From positions 372,001-436,000 of the forward strand of contig NZ_CAJGZH010000003.1 of NCBI RefSeq assembly GCF_904846075.1: a stretch of 64,000 nucleotides of DNA. Reading direction: 5' to 3'. Source of the stretch: Psychrobacter glacincola (GTDB taxonomy: Bacteria > Pseudomonadota > Gammaproteobacteria > Pseudomonadales > Moraxellaceae). This document shows positions 19,378-28,290 of the stretch, piece after piece. The translations under genes were made by a program, and so were the position numbers. How positions within the stretch are numbered: position 1 is the stretch's first letter; the number at the start of each line of letters is the position of its first letter. Under the pieces are notes generated by a model. That model worked only from the letters and a program-made list of their open reading frames with translations, did not search any database and was not told the DNA's origin.

Positions 19378-19409
19378 GCCCATTGCTAGATAGTGATGGG
19401 CATTTTTTA
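19378..19409 (+). terminator. Rho-independent terminator after metQ
   Basis: Stem GCCCAT/ATGGGC with a 12-base loop followed by a T-rich run, 50 bp after the metQ stop. The remaining bases to the next gene (19410-19629) hold no other feature I can support. Confidence 0.8.
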
Positions 19410-19629
19410 TGGACTCGATTTTACGATTTTTATTTTTTAACCGCGCGCTGCTGCCTATCAGTTACTAAAAATGACGTTACAGCCTGTTTGTCCTTTGTAG
19501 GAAAGCGTCACTTGACCTTTTACTTGCTGCCAATTTTTTCTATAGTGGGTAGGTCAGATAGAGAGGGTGATCAGAATATTGATGATTCGATGCTCTATCA
19601 ATAAATACATAAATAACAAGGATAATAAG

Positions 19630-20478
19630 ATGCGTGCTAAAACTTATAATATTCGTACCGCTGGACAAGCAAATATCCCTGTACTAGGGCTTGGTACATG
19701 GCAATCGACCGGTCAAGATTGTGTTGATGTCGTCAGTCAAGCGTTGAAAATGGGTTACGAGCACATCGATACCGCTCAAGCTTATGGTAATGAAAAAGAA
19801 GTGGGTCAAGGTATCAAACAATCAGGGGTATCTCGGGATAAGTTCTTTTTGACCACAAAGATTTTTCCTGATGATATGAAGTTTGAGCCTGAGAAATTGA
19901 TTGCCGCCGCTAAACGCTCTTTAGCAGACTTAGATACTGATTATGTTGATTTGCTACTATTGCACTGGCCGGATGACCGCGTTCCTTTATCCGAAACTAT
20001 TCCTGCCTTGTGCGAGCTACAGAAACAAGGTTTGACACGCCATATCGGGGTTTCTAACTTTAATATTGCTAATATCATTGAAGCTGAGAAATATGCTGAT
20101 GTACCGATTGTGGTCAATCAGGTTGAGTTTCATCCTTTCATCAAGCAAAAAACCTTGCAGACTTTTTTGAACAATCACCACATTCTACTCGAAGCTTATT
20201 CACCACTTGCACGCGGGGATGTATTCGATAATGAGATTATTAAAGAAATCGCTGACAAACATAATGTCACGCCAGCACAGATATCATTGGCTTGGATTCT
20301 GGCAGACAAGCATCGTATCGCTATTCCGAAAACGTCTAACCCTGATCATTTGCAAGGCAACTTAGACGCTATAAAAGTACAATTAAGTGCGGATGATATT
20401 GAGAAAATCAGCAGCTTAGCACGTGCTGATGGGCGCAAAATTAAGCATCCAGATTACTCACCTGAATGGGACGACTAA
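19630..20478 (+). CDS. Aldo/keto reductase (2,5-diketo-D-gluconate reductase-like)
   Basis: NADPH-dependent cytosolic oxidoreductase of 282 residues from ATG 19630 (MRAKTYNI), preceded by AAGGAT; upstream in-frame codons are unlikely to be used. The AKR fold and tetrad are visible: Asp and Tyr in HIDTAQAYGNE, Lys in FFLTTKIF, His in LLLLHWPDD. GVSNFNI and the cofactor motif IPKTSNPDHLQGN are also present. It belongs to the AKR5-type DkgA/DkgB group; the physiological substrate cannot be read from sequence. It is a single-gene unit with miniature element A just downstream. Confidence 0.9.
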   Translation: MRAKTYNIRTAGQANIPVLGLGTWQSTGQDCVDVVSQALKMGYEHIDTAQAYGNEKEVGQGIKQSGVSRDKFFLTTKIFPDDMKFEPEKLIAAAKRSLADLDTDYVDLLLLHWPDDRVPLSETIPALCELQKQGLTRHIGVSNFNIANIIEAEKYADVPIVVNQVEFHPFIKQKTLQTFLNNHHILLEAYSPLARGDVFDNEIIKEIADKHNVTPAQISLAWILADKHRIAIPKTSNPDHLQGNLDAIKVQLSADDIEKISSLARADGRKIKHPDYSPEWDD

Positions 20479-20508
20479 GTTCTTGTAAAAAACCACCAAA
20501 ACTTATTA

Positions 20509-20783
20509 GGTCGTGTCCTCATTTTAAAAATGGTGATAAAAATGAGATAAATTGCCGTCAAACAAGGAAAGTAGCGCAAATAATATCGAGATATTAAGAA
20601 GCTATTTGACGCAAAATTTCCGTTTTTCATTAAAATGGTGATAAAAATGAGATAAATTGCCGTCAAACAAGGAAAGTAGCGCAAATAATATCGAGATATT
20701 AAGAAGCTATTTGACGATGTTTGGCAAAATTTAGCCGTTTTTAGCCCATTTAGACGTTAATTGGTTGAACTGAGAGCACGTCC
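20509..20783. repeat. Miniature element family A, copy 2, with internal 85-bp tandem duplication
   Basis: A 275-bp element with terminal inverted repeats GGTCGTGTCCTCA and, at the other end on the opposite strand, GGACGTGCTCTCA, flanked on both sides by TA. Inside, 20527-20611 and 20632-20716 are identical 85-bp direct repeats separated by about 20 bp. It matches copy 1 at 16164-16297 in inverted orientation. No transposase is encoded. Confidence 0.8.
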
Positions 20784-20803
20784 TAGTACTAAAATTCATG
20801 TAA

Positions 20804-20838
20804 AAAAGAGCCGCTAATAATATATTAGCGGCTCTTTT
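20804..20838. terminator. Bidirectional terminator between the aldo/keto reductase and ccmE
   Basis: Perfect stem AAAAGAGCCGCTAAT with its complement around a short AT loop. A-run and T-run on opposite sides allow termination in both directions. It lies 22 bp past the ccmE stop, so the ccm operon ends here without ccmFGH. Confidence 0.85.
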
Positions 20839-20859
20839 ACTATGGTATGGACTATATAA

Positions 20860-21360
20860 TTACTGCTGTAGAGTATCCGTCTCATGTACCTTTTCAGCAG
20901 GATTATATTGCTCAGAAGGAGGCACTACACCGCTACGGTTGTTTTCTTTCATCGATTTGGCCACTTCTGGCGGCATGTAATTTTCATCATGCTTAGCCAA
21001 GACTTCTCCAGCGACAAAAGTATCACCCTGCATCTTACCTGTCGCGACGACACCTGAGTTTTCAGCAAATAAATCTGGCAAAATACCTTGATAAGTCACA
21101 GGTACGGTCGATTGAAAGTCAGTAATGGCAAACTCAACGTTTAGTGGATTGTCTTCTGCGCGCTGGACACTACCCGCAACGACCATACCGCCTGCTCGAA
21201 TACGCTTATCTTGTGGTGCTTCACCTTGTGCAATCGCGGTAGCATCAAAGTAGTAATCGGTCTGTTGCCCAATGGCATAAAGAACCAATACCACGGCTAT
21301 CGCCGCTCCTGCAAGCGTAAACATAACCCACATCAGTTTTTTGCGACGAACTGCGTTCAT
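20860..21360 (-). CDS. ccmE: CcmE, periplasmic heme chaperone
   Basis: Membrane-anchored protein of 166 residues that binds heme covalently and passes it to CcmF during cytochrome c maturation. One N-terminal membrane helix (about 8-29) is followed by the OB-fold domain with [13 protein letters not shown] and the heme-attachment motif [13 protein letters not shown], whose His is the covalent ligand in the family. It is last in the operon here, followed at once by a terminator. A 271-bp gap separates it from ccmD, larger than expected for this operon; I see nothing coding in that gap. Confidence 0.95.
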   Translation of the reverse strand: MNAVRRKKLMWVMFTLAGAAIAVVLVLYAIGQQTDYYFDATAIAQGEAPQDKRIRAGGMVVAGSVQRAEDNPLNVEFAITDFQSTVPVTYQGILPDLFAENSGVVATGKMQGDTFVAGEVLAKHDENYMPPEVAKSMKENNRSGVVPPSEQYNPAEKVHETDTLQQ

Positions 21361-21631
21361 ACCACTACCTCATTAATGAGTCACTGTTTTATAAACTATA
21401 GTCAATGCCATACAAATATATAAAACAGAAAAATTTGAAGAAACTACCATTAGAAAAACGTTCTAAAAATGTCTTTCTAATCGTACTCTTCTAATGGCTA
21501 TATGGTAGCATTTTTCGGACAAATCAATAAGCCCTATAACCTCTGTGGCAGTCACCTCTTTATCAGGTGCTAAGTTGCAGATTGAGTGGCTAAAAATTAA
21601 CAGCTAACGCTAGATAAGACGAACCTACTAG

Positions 21632-21853
21632 CTAATTAGGCTGCTTGGTGACAGGCATGGTTGTTTTAGCAGTACGCTGTGCTTGCCGCGCTTGCTGAAT
21701 GGTCAACTGTTTGATTAAAGCCTGTCGTTGTCTCCGACTATAAATAACAAACGCCAGCATCATGCCAACGGTAATTGCCCAGCATGACCAAACGAACACG
21801 CCATGCTTACCCATGGCAAGAAACTCAGATACGCTATAAAAGTAAGGCTGCAT
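21632..21853 (-). CDS. ccmD: CcmD, small membrane protein of heme export
   Basis: A 73-residue protein with one membrane helix (about 21-43) and a basic cytoplasmic tail, in the correct place between ccmC and ccmE. CcmD helps release holo-CcmE from the CcmABC complex. The SVSEFLAMGKHGVFVW motif before the helix is typical of the family. Confidence 0.88.
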   Translation of the reverse strand: MQPYFYSVSEFLAMGKHGVFVWSCWAITVGMMLAFVIYSRRQRQALIKQLTIQQARQAQRTAKTTMPVTKQPN

Positions 21854-21897
21854 AATATTTTCCTAGCCGTGATTTTTTTTGGCGACAGTCATGACCA

Positions 21898-22686
21898 TCA
21901 TTTAGCTTGCCCGCGAATATATTCTTTGACCCACGCTTTGCCTTGATCACGATACAAGATAAGGGTATTGGTACGATAAATCGCTAATGTTGCCACTAAT
22001 AAATAACTACCAATAATCATCAGTAATAAGGGCATCCACATATCTGCTGACATCTTGGGGGCGGCGGTCAAAGTAAAGGTCGAGCCTTGATGCAAGGTGT
22101 TCCACCACTGTACCGAATACTTGATAATGGGCAGATTTACTGCGCCAACAATAGACAAAATGGCCGCGGCTTTACCACGATTGGCAGTATGCTCAAACGC
22201 GGCAAATAACGCCATCACGCCCGCATACAGAAACGCCAAAATGAGCATAGAGGTCAAACGTGCATCCCAAACCCAGTAAGTACCCCAAGTGGGTTTCGCC
22301 CAAATAGAACCCGTGATTAAGCTAATCACACAGAGCAAGAATCCTAGCGGAGCAAGCGCCTGTGCCACCAGACTGGCGGTCTTGATTTTCCAAACTAAAA
22401 AAATGACCCCGAGCACTGCTAAGGCAAAATAGATGGAAATAGCGATACTGGCAGCGGGTACGTGAATAAAGATAATGCGGTAGCTATTGCCCTGCAGATA
22501 ATCAGGCGGCGCAAAAGCGAGACCCCAGATACTACCGATCAATAGGCAAATACTGGCTAATATGGCTAACCACTTGACCCAAGGCGAAAAAATGCGAAAA
22601 AACTGCTTGGTACCCACAGTGGTCAAAAAGCCTTGCCAGATGCGCTGCCACAAGCTAGGAGATGAGACGTTATTCAAGTTGGGCAT
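21898..22686 (-). CDS. ccmC: CcmC, heme handling protein for cytochrome c maturation
   Basis: Polytopic membrane protein with six hydrophobic segments and the tryptophan-rich heme-handling motif WGTYWVWDARLTS. It loads heme onto CcmE. I place the start at ATG 22686 (MPNLNNVSS, 262 residues); an in-frame extension to 22776 reads as non-membrane sequence and would be unusual. AGG lies about ten bases upstream of this ATG. It sits between ccmB and ccmD. Confidence 0.93.
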   Translation of the reverse strand: MPNLNNVSSPSLWQRIWQGFLTTVGTKQFFRIFSPWVKWLAILASICLLIGSIWGLAFAPPDYLQGNSYRIIFIHVPAASIAISIYFALAVLGVIFLVWKIKTASLVAQALAPLGFLLCVISLITGSIWAKPTWGTYWVWDARLTSMLILAFLYAGVMALFAAFEHTANRGKAAAILSIVGAVNLPIIKYSVQWWNTLHQGSTFTLTAAPKMSADMWMPLLLMIIGSYLLVATLAIYRTNTLILYRDQGKAWVKEYIRGQAK

Positions 22687-22927
22687 GGGAATAAACCTAT
22701 TGGCACAGCGTATTGGTTGTAACCGATATAGCGCATCATGGGCGCGACTACCTGCTAACCTGCCGGCGTTAAACACTGGATAAAATCTACAAGTGATTGT
22801 TTGCTTAGTTAACTGACTATTATAGCAAAATTGCCAGTTTTCAACATGCTGTTAATACAAAGGTTTTTTATAGCGTTTTTTATTACAAACTCTCAATACA
22901 GAGAGTTGTACATAACTTATGTCGTTT

Positions 22928-23665
22928 CTAATTCAGCCACGCCATTTTTAACGTCATGGCAATCACCCATGGCATCACCAAAACCGAGATAATACTGCCT
23001 GCTAGTAATAAAGCCAGTATCGGTAAACCATTGAGACCAGTGGCAAATAAATCAACCGCTCCTGTGGCAAAAATCAACACTGGTAACTGCATCGGCAAAG
23101 CAATCAAAGGCACCAGCACCGCACCATTCTTTAATGACAGCGTCAAACTACTCGCGACCGCTGACAGCATCAAGAGCATCGGACTGCCCGTCACAATAGA
23201 AGCCATCAATATCCACGCCTCAAACCAACTAAGCTGAAACAAAGGCACGGCAAGTAAACTAAGCGCTGCAACAATACCACTACTAAAAATCCAATGGATA
23301 ACCAAACGAATCAACACCCATAAGGGCAATGATGCTTTGGCAACGACCAATTGCGCCAGCGTGCCATTATCAAGGGCAGGCTTAAACAAACCATCGACAC
23401 CCATGACCAGTGATAATAGAGCAGCAATCCAAACTGCCGACACGCCAAGGCGTTGCAATAGCGCAGGCTCGCTACCCACTGCTAGCGGAAATAGGGTGAT
23501 AATGACTAAAAATAGCACTAGCGGATAAAGCCACTGCACGGCACCCTGTTGTTTGACTTGCCACTCGCGCCGCCATAACTGCATAAAGCTGATACCGCGC
23601 ACCGCAGCTAAGTCAGTATTTGAGCTTTTATTCACTGTTTGTACTGGACCGTCTATTTCTATCAT
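22928..23665 (-). CDS. ccmB: CcmB, permease subunit of the heme-export ABC complex
   Basis: Integral membrane protein of 245 residues with six hydrophobic segments. RREWQVKQQGAVQWLYPLVLF at the start and GVDGLFKPALDNGTLAQLV are typical CcmB signatures. It works with CcmA, CcmC and CcmD. It has about 25 residues more at the N-terminus than typical CcmB (about 220), so an internal start (for instance at MQLWRREW) is possible. Confidence 0.92.
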   Translation of the reverse strand: MIEIDGPVQTVNKSSNTDLAAVRGISFMQLWRREWQVKQQGAVQWLYPLVLFLVIITLFPLAVGSEPALLQRLGVSAVWIAALLSLVMGVDGLFKPALDNGTLAQLVVAKASLPLWVLIRLVIHWIFSSGIVAALSLLAVPLFQLSWFEAWILMASIVTGSPMLLMLSAVASSLTLSLKNGAVLVPLIALPMQLPVLIFATGAVDLFATGLNGLPILALLLAGSIISVLVMPWVIAMTLKMAWLN

Positions 23666-23723
23666 TTATTTGCTCTTCTACGGATGCTTGTGACACTTAT
23701 ACTGAGAGTATGCAAACTAGTAT

Positions 23724-24356
23724 TCAAACCATATAATCGGACAAATCGAGCACTTGATTGGCAACACCAACGGCCTGATGACTGGTCATTAATATAGCGC
23801 CGCCAGCATTAGCAAAATCGCGCAATCTGTCTTCCATTCGCGCTACCATATCGACATCAAGGGCAGTAAAAGGCTCATCAAGTAGCCATAATGGTGTCAC
23901 CTCAGAGGTCAATAAATATAACCTTGCAAGGGTGATACGGCGGGTTTGCCCAGCAGATAAATGGCTTGAGCTAATCGTCTCAAAGCCCTGTAATCCGACC
24001 CAAGTCAAGGCGTCATCAATATCAGTAACGCTTGGGCTAATCCCATATAAATTCAGCAAAAAGGTCAGGTTTTGTGCGACCGTTAGACTTGGATGTATAC
24101 CCAACTGGTGCGACACATACAAAGGCTGAATAGGTAAACTTGCTACTCCTTGATAATAAACCTCACCGCTTAATACTGGCAATAACCCAGCCAGCTGCAT
24201 CAGTAAAGTGGTCTTACCAGTACCATTGGCACCAATTAAATGGCAAATGCTACCAGCTGTCAGATTGAGAACAACCCCTTCACATAGAGGGATTTCGCCG
24301 CGCTGAACGGTCAGCTCATCAAGCGCAAGTAAGGCGGTATTCAGAGCTGTCATCAA
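23724..24356 (-). CDS. ccmA: CcmA, ATPase of the heme-export ABC complex
   Basis: ABC ATPase of 210 residues: Walker A GANGTGKTTLL, signature LSAGQTRRITLARL, Walker B PLWLLDEPFTALD, switch His in LMTSHQAV. ATP hydrolysis releases holo-CcmE from CcmC in the System I pathway. It is first gene of a leftward ccmABCDE operon; the operon promoter should lie in 24357-24430, shared with the divergent hypothetical gene. Confidence 0.94.
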   Translation of the reverse strand: MMTALNTALLALDELTVQRGEIPLCEGVVLNLTAGSICHLIGANGTGKTTLLMQLAGLLPVLSGEVYYQGVASLPIQPLYVSHQLGIHPSLTVAQNLTFLLNLYGISPSVTDIDDALTWVGLQGFETISSSHLSAGQTRRITLARLYLLTSEVTPLWLLDEPFTALDVDMVARMEDRLRDFANAGGAILMTSHQAVGVANQVLDLSDYMV

Positions 24357-24429
24357 AACCTCTCATTATTTATTAAGCGGCAATCAATATTCATCACAAA
24401 CACAGATGACGTTCATGGCATAATACTTT

Positions 24430-25521
24430 ATGCTTACCCCACCCACACAGTATAACAAATTGTCGATTATTATGACCTCAAAACCTATGCAGACTTCAAA
24501 AGATAACCAAAATTTAGATATGCCAGCGCTAACCATAGATGGCTTAATCGAGGCACAAGTTGCGTTTATGCAGCAATGGTTACGCACACAAGCTGAACCG
24601 CTGTCTATGCAGGCGTGGCAATGGTTTGCTGCACAGCCATTGAATAAATATGTCAGCGCCGATGATTTGCAACAGCTGATTAATGACTGGCTACTCAATC
24701 AACCGATGACGGATATGATACGTAAAGATATTCGCGATATCTTGCATACGATTATTTATCATCCAGTCAATGATAACGTGCCGCTGTCTGAGCTGGTGGA
24801 TGACACTCAAGTTGAAACCCTTGCCAACTATGTCGGTAGCCACGATCAGCAACGCAATATCTTGATTCATACACTGGTCGGCAACGAGACTTTTGCCGAT
24901 TTGCTAACCCAAACGCTATATCATGCCATTAATGACTTTATGGAAACCACGCTGGATAAAGCAGGCGCTGCTGGTAAACTGATGAAATTTGGGCGCAGCT
25001 CTTTTGAAAAAGCGACCAATAGAAACCTTGACGAAAAACTGCAGGCGTATTTGCATCGTAATATTAAAGATTTAGCACGCCGCGCAGAAGCCAATGCGCA
25101 AGAGCATTTATCAAATGACGAAGTCGCGCGATTATTAATCACTGGTTGGGCACGAATCAAAGACCAGCCTGTCAGTCATCTACAGACTTATCTGCGTGAT
25201 GAACCTGACAACAGCAGTATCGATCATATCGAAGCCAGCATTCAGCAAAGCTATAACCGCCTGCGCCAGTCACCTTACTTACACAGCCTTGTGGCAGCGA
25301 GCATCGATACTTGGTATGGTAATCATCAGTCAGATACTATTGCGACGGTAGTTTCGAGTCTTCATATTGATGAGCAAGCCATGACTCAATTGAGTACAGC
25401 GCTATTACCTGTGATGCACGATGCCATTGAAAGCAAGTGGTTGACGGCACATACTCGTGAAATGTTACAAGCGTTTTATGAGCAACCGAATATCAAAAAA
25501 GGCTTAGCATTTAATACCTAG
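24430..25521 (+). CDS. Conserved-looking hypothetical protein, helical, cytoplasmic
   Basis: A 363-residue product without a signal peptide or membrane helix. It is almost entirely predicted helix, with KAGAAGKLMKFGRSSFEKATNRNLDEKL in segments near residue 180-210. I do not recognise a catalytic motif. Codon use resembles the neighbouring housekeeping genes, so it is likely native. The start is uncertain: ATGs at 24430, 24472 and 24487 all lack a clear ribosome binding site, and the conserved part probably begins near residue 30. It is divergent from ccmA and followed 68 bp later by a YbjN-like gene. Confidence 0.75.
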   Translation: MLTPPTQYNKLSIIMTSKPMQTSKDNQNLDMPALTIDGLIEAQVAFMQQWLRTQAEPLSMQAWQWFAAQPLNKYVSADDLQQLINDWLLNQPMTDMIRKDIRDILHTIIYHPVNDNVPLSELVDDTQVETLANYVGSHDQQRNILIHTLVGNETFADLLTQTLYHAINDFMETTLDKAGAAGKLMKFGRSSFEKATNRNLDEKLQAYLHRNIKDLARRAEANAQEHLSNDEVARLLITGWARIKDQPVSHLQTYLRDEPDNSSIDHIEASIQQSYNRLRQSPYLHSLVAASIDTWYGNHQSDTIATVVSSLHIDEQAMTQLSTALLPVMHDAIESKWLTAHTREMLQAFYEQPNIKKGLAFNT

Positions 25522-25589
25522 TCGTTTACTGTCTTGATGTATTTGTCTCAGTTTCCCATATCATTCATTTATTTGACAGCACCATACTT

Positions 25590-26384
25590 ATGAGTCAACG
25601 TAACACACTCAGCTTGTGGCAAAAACTCAAACAGTTACTGACTGGTTCAGCAGCGCAGGCTGATGAAGTTGATATGATACAAACAGAGCCTCATGACATA
25701 TATAGTAGTGATACAGATGATGAGGATAATAGTGACGCTCATGATGATACCAAAATCGATTCTGAATCTGATGTCAAAAATAATAGCGAACACTCAGAAA
25801 CTGACGCCTTTAACTCGAGTGCCAGTCAACACGAAACTAGCGACACGCCCATTATCGATTTTCTGAAACAGTACTTTAATGATAAGCAATGGCACTATAC
25901 TCACTATCGACCCAAAAGCAGTGGCAACAAAAACAATGACCGTCAGCAATCGCATCACTTATCGCTTAGAATGCGCAATAAAAATCTCGATTGCGGCTAT
26001 TTGTTTCGCGTGCAAGAAAACAACAAGCTGCTGGCCGTCTATGGAATTTTGCCATTTTTAATACCAGAGAGTCATCAAAGCACGGCGATACTACTGATTA
26101 CTCAAATAAATTATGACTTGCTAATCGGCAATCTAGAAATGGATGTCAATGATGGCGAAATACGCTACAAACACGCTATCGATGTCGAAGCGGTAGGCAT
26201 CGGTAATGATGTTATCGAGCATTTATTGCAAAGTGTCATCGCGATGACCACGGTCGCGAATGAGATATTTAGTGATTTGATCGATAATCAAAACCCTGCG
26301 GAAGACTTACCGACATTGCTGACCGAGCTACGTCAACAATCAGATTCTAGAACCTTCTTTTTGCCAACGCAATTTGTGCAGTAA
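25590..26384 (+). CDS. YbjN-domain protein with acidic disordered N-terminus
   Basis: A 264-residue protein. Residues about 30-90 are Asp/Ser/Glu-rich and probably unstructured. Residues about 92-240 match the YbjN fold, which resembles type III secretion chaperones: IDFLKQYFND, an LSLRMRNKNLDCGYLFRV strand pair, NLEMDVNDGEIRYKHAIDVE, and a C-terminal helix IEHLLQSVIAMTTVANEIF. YbjN of E. coli affects motility and stress tolerance, but its mechanism is unclear. Sequence gives no more specific role. Confidence 0.75.
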   Translation: MSQRNTLSLWQKLKQLLTGSAAQADEVDMIQTEPHDIYSSDTDDEDNSDAHDDTKIDSESDVKNNSEHSETDAFNSSASQHETSDTPIIDFLKQYFNDKQWHYTHYRPKSSGNKNNDRQQSHHLSLRMRNKNLDCGYLFRVQENNKLLAVYGILPFLIPESHQSTAILLITQINYDLLIGNLEMDVNDGEIRYKHAIDVEAVGIGNDVIEHLLQSVIAMTTVANEIFSDLIDNQNPAEDLPTLLTELRQQSDSRTFFLPTQFVQ

Positions 26385-26502
26385 TGAACTGACTACCATA
26401 GCTATCCGTAGCTTTTACAATGTCTCATCAGCACCTTATTGTTAAAGCGCTTAAACCTATTTATTCTTAACATACTTTTCAAAAAAGACATCCTCTAACA
26501 CT

Positions 26503-27420
26503 ATGCTAAAAATTGCTTACTCTGATATTTTTCGATATTCTGTGCCGGAAAAACACCGCTTTCCCATGCAAAAATACACCATGATTCCTGAGCGGCTATT
26601 GGCTGAAGGCACTATCAGTACCGACAACTTTTTTGCCCCTGCATGTTTGAGCGAAGATGAAATTTTGACCACGCATACTGCGGACTACTGGTATCAGCTG
26701 AAAACCCAAACGCTACCACGAAAGGAAGCGCGAGCCATTGGCTTTGAAATGACACCAGAGCTGGTAGAACGTGGGCGTTATATTGCTCATGCCACTTATG
26801 AATGTGCATTATATGCGCAGCAATATGGCGCGGCGATGAATGTCGCAGGTGGCACGCATCATGCGTTTGCTGATCATGGCGAAGGGTTTTGCGTGTTTAA
26901 TGATGTTTGTATCGCGAGTAATTTATTATTAAATCGTGGACAGGCGCAAAAGATTTTAGTGGTCGATTTAGACGTCCATCAGGGCAATGGCAATGCCAGT
27001 ATTATGGCAGGTGAGCCGCGCGTATTTGTCTTTAGTATGCATGGCGCAAAGAACTATCCATTTCGAAAGCAAGTATCAGATTTGGATATTGAGCTAGACA
27101 ATGATACTGGCGATGCGGAGTATTTGCAGTCACTAGAGGCGACATTACCACGTTTGATGAGCGACGTTGCGCCCGATATGATCTTTTATCAATCCGCTGT
27201 CGATGTACTGGCAACTGATAAATTAGGAAAGTTAGGGCTGACGATAGAGGGCTGTAAGGCACGTGATGAATATGTATTACGCCAAGCAAAAGCCGCTAAA
27301 ATTCCTATCGCTATCGTGATGGGTGGTGGCTATTCAGAAGATATCAACGATGTGGTTGAGGCGCACTGTAATACCTTTCGTTTGGCGCAACAGATATTTT
27401 TTAATGAAATAACAAAATAA
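26503..27420 (+). CDS. Histone-deacetylase-superfamily (AcuC/HDAC-like) deacetylase
   Basis: A 305-residue zinc amidohydrolase of the HDAC superfamily. Visible motifs: GGTHHAFADHGEGFCVFND, with the His-His pair and the catalytic-site loop; VVDLDVHQGNG, with the Asp/His zinc ligands; and MGGGYSEDIND near the end. YQSAVDVLATD supplies the third ligand region. Related bacterial enzymes deacetylate acetyl-CoA synthetase, polyamines or unknown substrates; the target here is unknown. It converges on the TauE-type permease gene, with a 48-bp gap. Confidence 0.9.
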   Translation: MLKIAYSDIFRYSVPEKHRFPMQKYTMIPERLLAEGTISTDNFFAPACLSEDEILTTHTADYWYQLKTQTLPRKEARAIGFEMTPELVERGRYIAHATYECALYAQQYGAAMNVAGGTHHAFADHGEGFCVFNDVCIASNLLLNRGQAQKILVVDLDVHQGNGNASIMAGEPRVFVFSMHGAKNYPFRKQVSDLDIELDNDTGDAEYLQSLEATLPRLMSDVAPDMIFYQSAVDVLATDKLGKLGLTIEGCKARDEYVLRQAKAAKIPIAIVMGGGYSEDINDVVEAHCNTFRLAQQIFFNEITK

Positions 27421-27468
27421 TGCGCGCATAAAATAGCATCTAAACAGCCAGCTGCCTCGCGAGCTATC

Positions 27469-28257
27469 TTATAAAAATGCCATAACTCCCTGCCAGCCGA
27501 CACGAATACCAAGCACGGTAAGTATCAATAAAATAAGCTGACGAAAGCGCGCTTGAGGCAAATAGCGACGCAAGCGGATGCCAACTAAAAGCGCAGCAAT
27601 CGATAGTACACTAAGCAGAATAATCAGCTGCCATTCACCACTGCTGAGCGCCATAATAGGCTCGCGTAATACAATTATTTGAGCAATTTTACCCAAAAAA
27701 TAGCACATGTTGCCGACTTTGGCGATGGTGTTTTTATCATCGCTGGCAGACAGTAGATACATCATCAATATGGTCGACATGGCATTGGTCGAGCCACCAA
27801 TCACCCCTGCACTAAAACCAACGATGATTAACACAGGCTTGGTAGCAGGTAGACGGAGTTGCTTACCAAGCAAGCTGCTTATGACGTAAAAACCAATAAC
27901 CGCTGCTAATAGTAATAAAATATAGGCGCTATCGACCCATAGTAAGAGCTTCGCGCCTAGAATACTACCGAGTAAGCTGGTCAATGCCAGTAACCAATAG
28001 CGCCTGCCGTAATAGATAAAATTTTGCCAGATTGTGCGGTCGCCACCCGCGAGCCAAGTCATGGCATTAAGCAATAATGACGGAAAAATAACCAATACAA
28101 TAGCATGTGGTAACGGGTAGATACTAGCAAGCGCAGTGGTCGTCACCAACGTCACACCTAGCCCACTAATACCGTGTAGCAACGATGCCAGCGCAAAGAT
28201 TACCATCAATAACAACGTCTGGGTGCTATCACTATCCATCATATTAGCCATAAACAT
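27469..28257 (-). CDS. TauE/SafE-family membrane permease, first of two
   Basis: Integral membrane protein of 262 residues with about eight hydrophobic segments. The family signature GVTLVTTTALASIYP follows the first helix, and a second half-repeat GVIGGSTNAMSTILMMYLLS occurs past the middle. TauE/SafE members export sulfite, sulfoacetate or other organic anions; the substrate is not evident. It begins 33 bp downstream of coaBC on the same strand, so it is probably co-transcribed. A distinct paralogue lies at 37167-37922. Confidence 0.85.
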   Translation of the reverse strand: MFMANMMDSDSTQTLLLMVIFALASLLHGISGLGVTLVTTTALASIYPLPHAIVLVIFPSLLLNAMTWLAGGDRTIWQNFIYYGRRYWLLALTSLLGSILGAKLLLWVDSAYILLLLAAVIGFYVISSLLGKQLRLPATKPVLIIVGFSAGVIGGSTNAMSTILMMYLLSASDDKNTIAKVGNMCYFLGKIAQIIVLREPIMALSSGEWQLIILLSVLSIAALLVGIRLRRYLPQARFRQLILLILTVLGIRVGWQGVMAFL

Positions 28258-28290
28258 TAAGACCTAATATCTGAATTAATAGTGACACAA

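Noticed and set aside
19383..19604. 73-codon frame after metQ
   Set aside because: It begins within the metQ terminator and overlaps the aldo/keto reductase upstream region; no ribosome binding site or recognisable protein.
20475..20684. 69-codon minus-strand frame
   Set aside because: It lies inside miniature element A, repeated because of the 85-bp duplication; not a gene.
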